64,000 bases of DNA, taken from NCBI RefSeq assembly GCF_012395185.1, contig NZ_JAAZTU010000012.1, positions 1 to 64,000 of the forward strand, written 5' to 3'. The notes below the pieces were generated by a model, which was not told where the DNA came from, searched no databases, and worked only from the letters and a program-made list of their open reading frames with translations. This document shows positions 15,723 to 23,375 of the stretch, piece by piece (the stretch's first letter is position 1; each line of letters starts with the position of its first letter). The DNA is from Vibrio aestuarianus (GTDB lineage: Bacteria; Pseudomonadota; Gammaproteobacteria; Enterobacterales; Vibrionaceae). A program made the position numbers and the translations under genes.

Positions 15723-16739
15723 TTATACGTCAGGATAACCCTGTGGATTGTTCGATTGCCAACGCCACGTATCTTCCGTCATTGCTTGTAAGGTTCGCTT
15801 AGCTTCCCATCCAAGTTCGGTGATTGCTTTAGTTGGATCAGCCCAACATTCAGCAATGTCGCCTGCACGACGTTCAACTAATTGGTAAGGTATGGTTTGA
15901 CCTGAAGCTTGTTCAAATGCTTTGACCATATCAAGTACACTGTAGCCATTACCTGTTCCTAGGTTATAGATATGCAGGCCTGATTTTTCACCCACTTTTT
16001 CAAGAGCAGCAACATGTCCATCCGACAAATCCATCACATGGATGTAATCACGAACACCAGTACCATCTTTTGTTGGGTAATCACTACCAAATACCGACAA
16101 AAATTCTCGGCGACCGACCGCGACTTGTGAAACGAAAGGCATCAGATTATTGGGAATTCCTTGTGGATCCTCGCCTAATTCGCCCGATGGGTGTGAACCA
16201 ACAGGGTTAAAGTAGCGAAGTAGCGTAATGCTCCAGTCAGGGTTAGCTTTTTGAAAGTCGGTCAAACACTCTTCCACCATCAATTTACTGCGGCCATAAG
16301 GGTTGGTGGCACTGGTCGGGAAATTTTCGGTGATCGGCACTGAAGCTGGGTCGCCATAAACGGTTGCAGAGGAACTGAACACTAATGTCTTCACCTCTGC
16401 TTCTCTCATCGCTGACACCAGTACCAATGTACCGTTAACGTTATTGTCGTAGTATTCCAGTGGTTTCTCTACTGACTCACCCACTGCTTTCAAACCAGCA
16501 AAGTGGATTACCGCTTGGATATCATGCTCTTTCAGAACATTGATAAGTTGTGATTTATCACGAATATCCCCTTGAATAAAGGCTGGTTTTACACCAGAGA
16601 CTTTTTCTATACGTTCTAACACTGACGATTTGCTGTTATACAAGTTATCAAAAATAACTGGTGTCATTCCTGCTTGAATCATTTGGATGCAGGTATGGCT
16701 ACCGATATAACCCATCCCGCCCGTTACTAATACATTCAT
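15723..16739 (-). CDS. galE: UDP-glucose 4-epimerase
   Basis: This 338-residue short-chain dehydrogenase-type epimerase interconverts UDP-glucose and UDP-galactose. The NAD-binding GGMGYIGSHT lies at residues 7-16. The catalytic pair is the Ser in FSSSATVYGD and Tyr/Lys in NPYGRSKLMVEE (YxxxK). LRYFNPVG and VRDYIHVMDL are typical of GalE. The length equals the family norm. It is not beside other gal genes here; the upstream neighbour is a diguanylate cyclase gene. Confidence 0.95.
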   Translation of the reverse strand: MNVLVTGGMGYIGSHTCIQMIQAGMTPVIFDNLYNSKSSVLERIEKVSGVKPAFIQGDIRDKSQLINVLKEHDIQAVIHFAGLKAVGESVEKPLEYYDNNVNGTLVLVSAMREAEVKTLVFSSSATVYGDPASVPITENFPTSATNPYGRSKLMVEECLTDFQKANPDWSITLLRYFNPVGSHPSGELGEDPQGIPNNLMPFVSQVAVGRREFLSVFGSDYPTKDGTGVRDYIHVMDLSDGHVAALEKVGEKSGLHIYNLGTGNGYSVLDMVKAFEQASGQTIPYQLVERRAGDIAECWADPTKAITELGWEAKRTLQAMTEDTWRWQSNNPQGYPDV

Positions 16740-16798
16740 TTTAATAAACCTTCCGACGTTGATGGCACAATGTTAACCAGTTTCCACCAAAATTTCAT

Positions 16799-18781
16799 TT
16801 ATAAATCAATCTTCTTTAAACTTTCTCTATCAACCAAAATATAACGCCCTTTACCAGACGACTTGGCCATATACATCGCAGAATCTGCCGCTTTAAGGAT
16901 GCTATCTAAGCTTTCGTTGGCATCATCAATGAAATAAACACCAATACTCACACCAACCTGCAATACTTTGCCATGATAAACGATATTCTGTGTCAACAAA
17001 TCTAGTAAGCGCTGCGCCAATAATGCGACATTCATGCGATCACTCGGAATAACAACAAGCACAAATTCATCTCCCGATAACCGGGCTACCATATCTTGGC
17101 TCCGTACCTGTGACAACAAACGCTCTGCCACTTGTTTTAACACCTCGTCCCCAGCATCATGTCCATGCGTATCGTTTACTTGTTTGAACCCATCTAAATC
17201 AAGATAAAGCAACGAAAAGCTCTGCAGTTGCTGCTTATTTTTAACTAAAATTTCATCTAATCGACGATAAAGATGGGCGCGGTTTGCTAACCCCGTCAGT
17301 GAGTCATGATGAGCCAAGTGCTCAAGCCGCTCCATTTCTTTCAGGTTAGACAAGTCAGATAACATGAAAACAAAGTCATAACGATGGTGATTATCTTGCC
17401 GAGTAATGCGATTCACTTTGACAAACATCGGTACTAACGTGCCATTTTGATGCTGTTCCCAGATCTCGCCCTGCCACTGGCCATAATTCATCACAGAGGA
17501 TGTAATGGTCGGCATTAATGAGGTGAACTGCTGCCATGACAACACCGTGCTCGGCTTATGATTCACTAATCTCTCAGCAGGATAACCAAGTAAGCGCGTC
17601 ACGGCAGGGTTAACCATGGTAATCACGCCGTCTTGGTTAATCACCATTAACCCATCTTGACTGTTTTCAAATACTCGTGCCGCCAATCGTTGACGACTAA
17701 GCGCCGCCTCGATATCGGTGACATCTTGAATGGCGAAAAGCATTTGACCAGGACGAGATAAAGCTCGGCTGCTCAGTTGCAATAGCTGCAGTTGTTGAAA
17801 AACGTCTTTTACCGTAATAAGTTGTTCATCCAATTGCGCTCGGTTGATGATTGCACTTCGGATAGTATCAATCTCATCGCTATTCAGTATATTGAGTAAA
17901 TTTTCACCTTTTAGATACCCAGGTGTACATTTAAATACGTGATTAGCCGCACCATTAAAATGGAGGATCACGCCAGAATCATTGACCACAATCAACGCAT
18001 GCTGAACCGTTTCCACCACTTCATTGGCAAATGATTTTTCTTGCTCGAGTTTATCTAAAGTAAATAGAACCTGAGTCTCTCTTTTTTCCAGCCGGTCAAG
18101 CATCGTATTGAACGCGGTAACTAACTCTCCAATTTCATCATCACTGTGGCTAACCAACTGTTTACGCTCGCGGTGTTCAATAAATAGACACATCGCTTGA
18201 TTGAGCGAAAAAACCGGGTCAACAATCAGTTTTTGCACCATCAAATACAGCGTAATACCGCACACAAGCAGCAATACGAAAAAGAAAAAGGCGTTATACA
18301 AAACAGTTTGGTAAATTTCATCAAACGATTGTTTCGATATCGTCACTCTTAAAAAACCAGCCTTCTCATTTTCAATAATTATTGGGACGCGTAAGTAAAT
18401 AAAATTTTTCGAGACTACGTAGCTGCGCAGTCTAATGTGATTGCGTTGAGCTTCGTTAGGTATCGGCGCGATAAAATTGTTGCTTTCGTATATTCCTGTT
18501 AATTGTTCATTGTTATCAAACAGCTTTACGCGCACCACATCGCTATCGGCAGCAAAAGCCGATAATATCTCTTGAGCGGTGTAACTATCACCAAATAGCA
18601 CCGCAATCTGCAGGTTATACGCTACCCCTTTAGATAGCACTTGCACCCGTTCAATCAACTCCGCTTGCTTTTGCTTTAATTCCGTTGAGATGCTGAACCA
18701 CTGAGAGCCTATGAAGATCGCTGTCATAAAAAATAAAATGGGGAGCATCAATTTAAATCGTAGGGATAAATGACGAAACAT
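16799..18781 (-). CDS. CHASE8-HAMP-PAS-PAS-GGDEF diguanylate cyclase
   Basis: The product has 660 residues from ATG 18781, chosen for the GAGGGG ribosome site inside the end of the upstream frame. TM1 (about 8-30) is followed by a periplasmic CHASE8-like sensor (AYNLQIAVLFGDSYTAQEIL), TM2 (about 165-185), HAMP, two PAS-type segments and a C-terminal GGDEF domain. The active loop is SGDEF, a variant often active, and an inhibitory-site RxxD (RSQD) lies just before it. It should make cyclic-di-GMP in response to periplasmic and cytoplasmic signals. A small frame ends 2 bp upstream, recalling the YfiR-YfiN arrangement. Confidence 0.9.
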   Translation of the reverse strand: MFRHLSLRFKLMLPILFFMTAIFIGSQWFSISTELKQKQAELIERVQVLSKGVAYNLQIAVLFGDSYTAQEILSAFAADSDVVRVKLFDNNEQLTGIYESNNFIAPIPNEAQRNHIRLRSYVVSKNFIYLRVPIIIENEKAGFLRVTISKQSFDEIYQTVLYNAFFFFVLLLVCGITLYLMVQKLIVDPVFSLNQAMCLFIEHRERKQLVSHSDDEIGELVTAFNTMLDRLEKRETQVLFTLDKLEQEKSFANEVVETVQHALIVVNDSGVILHFNGAANHVFKCTPGYLKGENLLNILNSDEIDTIRSAIINRAQLDEQLITVKDVFQQLQLLQLSSRALSRPGQMLFAIQDVTDIEAALSRQRLAARVFENSQDGLMVINQDGVITMVNPAVTRLLGYPAERLVNHKPSTVLSWQQFTSLMPTITSSVMNYGQWQGEIWEQHQNGTLVPMFVKVNRITRQDNHHRYDFVFMLSDLSNLKEMERLEHLAHHDSLTGLANRAHLYRRLDEILVKNKQQLQSFSLLYLDLDGFKQVNDTHGHDAGDEVLKQVAERLLSQVRSQDMVARLSGDEFVLVVIPSDRMNVALLAQRLLDLLTQNIVYHGKVLQVGVSIGVYFIDDANESLDSILKAADSAMYMAKSSGKGRYILVDRESLKKIDL

Positions 18782-18783
18782 AG

Positions 18784-19083
18784 CTATTGCCCCTCGACTG
18801 TCTGCACAATGCACCGAATACTCATTACGTTTTTATTTTCCATCGAATCCTTTACCAACCAGAATGACTCCGCGGAGCAGTAAGCTCTATAAGTACTAGC
18901 AACCTCCAAAGCCTCGCCTTTCATGCAATAAATCGACAGGGTAGCGACTTTCGCAATTCTTATATAAGGAATGTCTATTATTTCATTTATCAATATCTTA
19001 TTGTGGCAAAAGGTATAGGTAAGTGATGGATAATTCCTCAAACAATGAATCGGATCACTGTTTATTGGGCACAATTCCTGCAA
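18784..19083 (-). CDS. Possible small cysteine-rich periplasmic protein upstream of the GGDEF gene (start unclear)
   Basis: An open frame ends 2 bp before the diguanylate cyclase ATG, and its last codons carry that gene's ribosome site, which suggests coupling. The readable part has a hydrophobic stretch (VPVALFLI) and then a Cys-rich body (LCPINS, HCLRNY, TFCHNK, IYCMKG, AYCSAE, IRCIV). No ATG or GTG occurs between the end of the overlapping divergent pxpA gene and this part. TTG codons at 19083 and 19074 are possible, so the listed start is a guess. It may be a broken gene. No family is recognised. Confidence 0.4.
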   Translation of the reverse strand: MQELCPINSDPIHCLRNYPSLTYTFCHNKILINEIIDIPYIRIAKVATLSIYCMKGEALEVASTYRAYCSAESFWLVKDSMENKNVMSIRCIVQTVEGQ

Positions 19084-19120
19084 TTTAATCAGAAATAAGG
19101 CAACCGGGACGACATTATTG

Positions 19121-19858
19121 GTGACAAAACGAATAATTACGCTTAATTGCGATATGGGAGAAAGTTTTGGTGCTTGGAAAATGGGCGCCGATGAACTGGT
19201 GATGCCTTGGATTGATATGGCCAACATTGCCTGTGGTTTTCATGCTTCTGACCCACATGTAATGAGCCAAACCATCGATCTCGCCATTCGTCATGATGTC
19301 ATGATTGGGGCGCACCCAGGCTACCCTGACCTACAAGGCTTTGGCCGCCGTTCAATGCGCTTTAATGAAGAAGAAATTTGTGAGCTTCTAATCTATCAAA
19401 TTGGTGCACTCAAAGCCTTGTGCGAAAGTAAAAACACGCAAGTCAGCTATGTGAAACCACACGGTGCGCTCTACAACGACATGATGCGTGATAAATCTAT
19501 ATTCCGCGCAGTGGTCGATGCCGTTTCCTGCTTTAATGTTCCACTTATGATATTGGCATCCAGTAATAATCAAGATTACCTTGATGTAGCAGACCATTAC
19601 GATGTGCCACTACTGTTTGAAGCTTTTGCTGACAGAACTTATCTTGCTAATGGCATGCTAACACCAAGAGCGCAAACCAATGCAGTGCTTAGCAATGAAG
19701 AGGCGATTATTAACCAAATTAAACAGATCGTTCACTATGGCAAAGTAACCAGCGCTGATGGTTTTGTTATCCCAATTGAAGCGGACACCATATGTGTTCA
19801 CGGCGATAACCAAGATGCCATTGAGCTGATTGAAAAAATTCGTCATTGTTTAGAGTAG
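19121..19858 (+). CDS. pxpA: 5-oxoprolinase subunit A (LamB/YcsF family)
   Basis: The product has 245 residues. The start is taken as GTG 19121, since the next codons lead directly into the family's N-terminal motif TLNCDMGESFG; the ribosome site is weak. Family motifs: NIACGFHASDPHVM, GAHPGYPDLQGFGRR, VKPHGALYNDM, EAFADRTY and CVHGD. PxpA works with PxpB and PxpC to hydrolyse 5-oxoproline to glutamate with ATP. The three genes are consecutive here. It is divergent from the small frame and the GGDEF gene. Confidence 0.92.
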   Translation: MTKRIITLNCDMGESFGAWKMGADELVMPWIDMANIACGFHASDPHVMSQTIDLAIRHDVMIGAHPGYPDLQGFGRRSMRFNEEEICELLIYQIGALKALCESKNTQVSYVKPHGALYNDMMRDKSIFRAVVDAVSCFNVPLMILASSNNQDYLDVADHYDVPLLFEAFADRTYLANGMLTPRAQTNAVLSNEEAIINQIKQIVHYGKVTSADGFVIPIEADTICVHGDNQDAIELIEKIRHCLE

Positions 19859-19897
19859 AAATTGCTCCGTACTTATCACACTGACAAGGAACGTCCA

Positions 19898-20617
19898 TTG
19901 AAACTCAATTTCTCCATTGAACCCATCGCGGAATGCAGCCTTCTTATCCGTTTTGCACACCCTGCATCGACGCGGCTGTCACTGGATATTGGAAATATTG
20001 CCCAGAACATCACGGAGCAACTTCAGCATTGCATCATGAATGTCACGCCATCCTATAACTCAATATTGATCGACTACCTCCCCTATCGAATTTCACAAGC
20101 CAAACTTGAATATCTGCTACTCAATACTCTACAAGCCGTGACGTCACACGATACAAAATTACCTGACTGTATTGAGTTGCCGGCCTATTATGATCTGCAA
20201 GTCGCACCTGACTTAGCTCGGTACCATCAAAAGGGGCTCTCCACTGAACAGGTCATTGAACTGCATACTCAACGAATTTACACCGTTTGTGCGATTGGCT
20301 TTACACCCGGCTTTGCCTTCATGACTGATGTTCACGATGACTTAGTCATGTCTCGTCATACAACACCTCGCTTATCGATTCCAAAAGGCAGTGTCGCCAT
20401 TGCCGAGTCACAAACAGCGGTCTATCCAAGTCGTTCCCCGGGAGGCTGGAATATTATCGCCAATTGCCCCTTATCTCTATTTGATGCAAACCGTGACCCA
20501 ATGACGCCTTTTACCATCGGGGCACAAGTGAAGTTTACGTCCATTTCTAGCGAGGAATATAGCGCACTCGGTGGGCAACTTATTGATCGTGGGGATTTCA
20601 AGGAGACCAAGGCATGA
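19898..20617 (+). CDS. pxpB: 5-oxoprolinase subunit B (KipI-like)
   Basis: The product has 239 residues from TTG 19898, chosen because AAGGA lies 7 bp upstream; a TTG at 19862 is in frame but without such a site. Family motifs: CAIGFTPGFAFMTDV, TPRLSIPKGSVAIAESQTAVYP and SPGGWNIIANCP. It forms a complex with PxpC, the ATP/5-oxoproline-handling cyclophilin-like pair. Its stop overlaps the pxpC start (ATGA). Confidence 0.92.
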   Translation: MKLNFSIEPIAECSLLIRFAHPASTRLSLDIGNIAQNITEQLQHCIMNVTPSYNSILIDYLPYRISQAKLEYLLLNTLQAVTSHDTKLPDCIELPAYYDLQVAPDLARYHQKGLSTEQVIELHTQRIYTVCAIGFTPGFAFMTDVHDDLVMSRHTTPRLSIPKGSVAIAESQTAVYPSRSPGGWNIIANCPLSLFDANRDPMTPFTIGAQVKFTSISSEEYSALGGQLIDRGDFKETKA

Positions 20618-21543
20618 ATGCGGCTTTACGTGTAATCAAACCTGGACAGCTCAGCTTAATTCAAGACTTTGGGCGCTTTGGCTTAAGCCATATTGGCATT
20701 ACTCAATCAGGCCCTGTTGATGACTATGCGTACAGTTGGGCAAATCATTTATTAGGTAACGAGGTTAACTTACCCACCTTAGAAATAACCCTTGGACAAG
20801 CCGAATTCAAAATAGAGCATGCCTGTATGCTCGCCATTGCTGGGGGGAACTTGTCAGCAACCTTAGATGGAAAGCCTATCGGCAACTGGCTAACTTTTAG
20901 CGCGCAAGCTGGGCAAACGTTAAAATTTGGCTTGCCGAAAAATGGCTTGAGATCTTATCTAGCCGTGCGGGGAGGTTTTGCTGTCACTGCTCACTTGGGC
21001 AGTGTATCAACCAGTTTAAAGGAAACGTTAGGTGGCTTGAACCAAAATGGCGAACCTTTGCAAGCAGGAACTGCACTCAGTTTCAATCCACACCTTATCG
21101 ATCACAAACCCACCCATATTACTTTTCGTTATAAGCCGGACTATGATTTACCACTCAAACTTCGAGTCATAGAAAGCTACCAAATCGACTCATTTGATCC
21201 TCAGATTATCGAGCAGTTTTACCATTCTAATTTTACGGTCAGCCAACATGCCGACCGAATGGGTTATCGCTTAAGTGGGGCAATTATCAGCCCACCAAGT
21301 GAACCGATTTTGTCAGAAGGTATCGCTTTGGGTGCAATCCAAATCCCCCCTGATGGACAACCGATTATTTTACTCAACGATAGACAAACCATTGGGGGTT
21401 ATCCGAAAATAGGCTGCGTAGCGCGAATCGATTTACCGCGTTTGGCTCAAGCAAAACCGGGACAAAAAGTGCAGTTTGTTCGGGGGGACTTGCAAGGACT
21501 TCAGGAAGTGTGGAGCCAATGGGCGCTATTTTTTGGTTATTAG
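20614..21543 (+). CDS. pxpC: 5-oxoprolinase subunit C (KipA-like)
   Basis: The product has 309 residues of the biotin-dependent carboxyltransferase-related KipA family. Motifs: GQLSLIQDFGRFGLSHIGITQSGPVD (N-terminal signature, partly quoted), DRMGYRL, EGIALGAIQIPPDGQP and GGYPKIGCVA. It completes the pxpABC operon. A terminator-like hairpin lies 24 bp after the stop. Confidence 0.92.
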   Translation: MNAALRVIKPGQLSLIQDFGRFGLSHIGITQSGPVDDYAYSWANHLLGNEVNLPTLEITLGQAEFKIEHACMLAIAGGNLSATLDGKPIGNWLTFSAQAGQTLKFGLPKNGLRSYLAVRGGFAVTAHLGSVSTSLKETLGGLNQNGEPLQAGTALSFNPHLIDHKPTHITFRYKPDYDLPLKLRVIESYQIDSFDPQIIEQFYHSNFTVSQHADRMGYRLSGAIISPPSEPILSEGIALGAIQIPPDGQPIILLNDRQTIGGYPKIGCVARIDLPRLAQAKPGQKVQFVRGDLQGLQEVWSQWALFFGY

Positions 21544-21566
21544 TTTTACTTACACTAAAAAGAATT

Positions 21567-21597
21567 AAGGAAGTCGCTTATTAACCGCGACTTCCTT
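21567..21597 (-). terminator. Terminator hairpin between pxpC and the FAD oxidoreductase gene
   Basis: An 11-bp perfect stem AAGGAAGTCGC / GCGACTTCCTT has a 9-nt loop. On the minus strand it is followed by AATTCTTTTT, so it best terminates the leftward gene. It could also act for the rightward pxp operon. Confidence 0.75.
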
Positions 21598-21617
21598 GAA
21601 CAAAAATAATGCCTTTG

Positions 21618-23066
21618 TTAAACGACTCCGGCTACTTTGGCTAACGCTTCAGGGTAGGCTCGAAGTCTGGCTAGTTCTATCGCCTTCTCTTCAATCTGTT
21701 CAAGGCTAAAGCTCATGCTGATCGGGTGACGATCTTCAATGGTGTCAGACACGTCGTTGTTATCGGCTAACTGCCAGTGCTTAACGATTTTTGTGGCAGC
21801 TTCTAACGCCGACGAACCTTTTACCACTTCAATGCGCGCATAATGGTTCGCTTCAAACGTGACATCAGCAGCTCTTAACGTTGCATCTTGCCCGGGAATT
21901 TGCTGAGCACCAAACAGTGGCTTACCACCCACCTTAGCTTGTGCATAAGCGGGAATGAATTGGCTCATGTGCATAATCGCACGTTCACTACGCTCTTGTA
22001 ACGCTTCTTGTTGCCAACCTTGTTTGATTTTGCGCTCTAAATAATCAGGCAGTAACGGCTGTGATGACTCTGAATTCGACGCAACCAAACCGTCCTTAAA
22101 CAAGGTTATACCTTCTGTCATGCCGTGCAGTTGGAATATACCATCAGCATAGGGCGTTAACTGTGCCATACCCTGAGGAGTGCCTCTCGGGCCATGGAAA
22201 ATCACTTCCGGCCAGTGTTGATGACATTGTGTCCACTGCGTGACATAGGCAGCTTTAAACTCAACAAGCCTCTGTCGAGGCGCTCGAACTAAGTCATCAA
22301 CCTTACCCGTCTCATAGCCACAAGCATTGATTAGGTAATCAACCGATAGCTCTTGCTCTACACCTTGTGCATCTTGATAGGTAAGTTGCCATTGATTATC
22401 GACAAAATCGGATTGAACCAAGGTCGCTTGTGTCAGGACTTGGCAATTAGGCATTGCTTGCAGCGCTAACTCCGCACTGGCCGCTAAACGAAAAACACTC
22501 CAACCGTATTCTTGTACCGCCACGACTGGGAACTTGAGTTTGCTTAAATCCGTATGTTGGGCAAAGGGGATTAACCAATCATCAAAGGTTTCCGGTGTTT
22601 CATTTTGCTCCAAAGCCACCAGCTTTTGCAATTCTGCTTGGCTGTATAACTTAAAGTAATCATCAGGTTCACCGAGCTGTTTATTTCGACTGTCTTCATC
22701 CACCAGTTGTTGATAACTGCGCTGAATAAGCTCGAGTCGCGGCAGTAAATCATGCGGGTTACCACCATCACTATGTGGCACTGCAATCACGGTTGGACGT
22801 CGGTTTAAGGTATGCGGATAAAGGCGCACTGTATCAATCGACTGTTTCAATAGTTCCAAACATTGCTGCTGAGAAATTTCACGATACAGATTGCCCCCCG
22901 CATGTAAATGACAGATAGGTGGCCCGCTCACCAACCCCTTGCCTTTTTCCAACAGTATTACATTTAACCCTAACTCTCCCATGTGGACGGCGGCCGTCGC
23001 ACCGGCTACACCACCACCAACGATAGCGATACTAGGGGACTCTGCGTTTAACTTTTTATATAACAT
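21618..23066 (-). CDS. FAD-dependent oxidoreductase (DAO superfamily)
   Basis: The product has 482 residues. The FAD-binding Rossmann motif IAIVGGGVAGATAAVHMGE lies at about 13-31, followed by a glutamate-ending strand (VILLEKGKG). A second nucleotide-contact segment is DYLINACGYETGKVDDL. The fold suggests an amine/amino-acid-type oxidoreductase; no substrate motif is recognised. It is transcribed alone, between the pxp operon (convergent) and the ABC permease gene. Its upstream gap holds a cluster of DnaA-box-like sequences. Confidence 0.75.
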   Translation of the reverse strand: MLYKKLNAESPSIAIVGGGVAGATAAVHMGELGLNVILLEKGKGLVSGPPICHLHAGGNLYREISQQQCLELLKQSIDTVRLYPHTLNRRPTVIAVPHSDGGNPHDLLPRLELIQRSYQQLVDEDSRNKQLGEPDDYFKLYSQAELQKLVALEQNETPETFDDWLIPFAQHTDLSKLKFPVVAVQEYGWSVFRLAASAELALQAMPNCQVLTQATLVQSDFVDNQWQLTYQDAQGVEQELSVDYLINACGYETGKVDDLVRAPRQRLVEFKAAYVTQWTQCHQHWPEVIFHGPRGTPQGMAQLTPYADGIFQLHGMTEGITLFKDGLVASNSESSQPLLPDYLERKIKQGWQQEALQERSERAIMHMSQFIPAYAQAKVGGKPLFGAQQIPGQDATLRAADVTFEANHYARIEVVKGSSALEAATKIVKHWQLADNNDVSDTIEDRHPISMSFSLEQIEEKAIELARLRAYPEALAKVAGVV

Positions 23067-23375
23067 AGAATTAGGGCTACTCTTGAAATCTCGGACGTAT
23101 TCTAAAGCTTATAAAGCGTTAATAAAATCACATTTTTTACGCGGTCTTATCCGTTTTATATCTAACAATCAATACGCAAGAATGATAAATAATATAAAAA
23201 ATGACTTGACTCAATAATGCCAAAACGATGATTTTTCAACCTTGTGAATAACAAAACTGCTCAACCCAACGTAACCACGGGGCTAGACGAGAATAAGCAG
23301 TTATCAACATGCTAAGTTATCCCAAACTTTATCCACTGTTTTTGTGGATAACTAGGTAAGAGTTCATTCTCGCTT
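23067..23375. other. Intergenic region with clustered DnaA-box-like sequences
   Basis: This 309-bp gap carries five TTATNCACA-like 9-mers within 23243-23351. Two are perfect on the minus strand (23243-23251 and 23343-23351), two have one mismatch (23301-23309, 23329-23337) and one is weaker (23317-23325). The last two strong ones form an 8-bp inverted repeat that could also be a hairpin at the end of the permease transcript. Confidence 0.45.

Noticed and set aside
15614..15802. 62-residue frame starting in the full ERIC repeat
   Set aside because: Translation of repeat sequence plus antisense galE end; not a gene.
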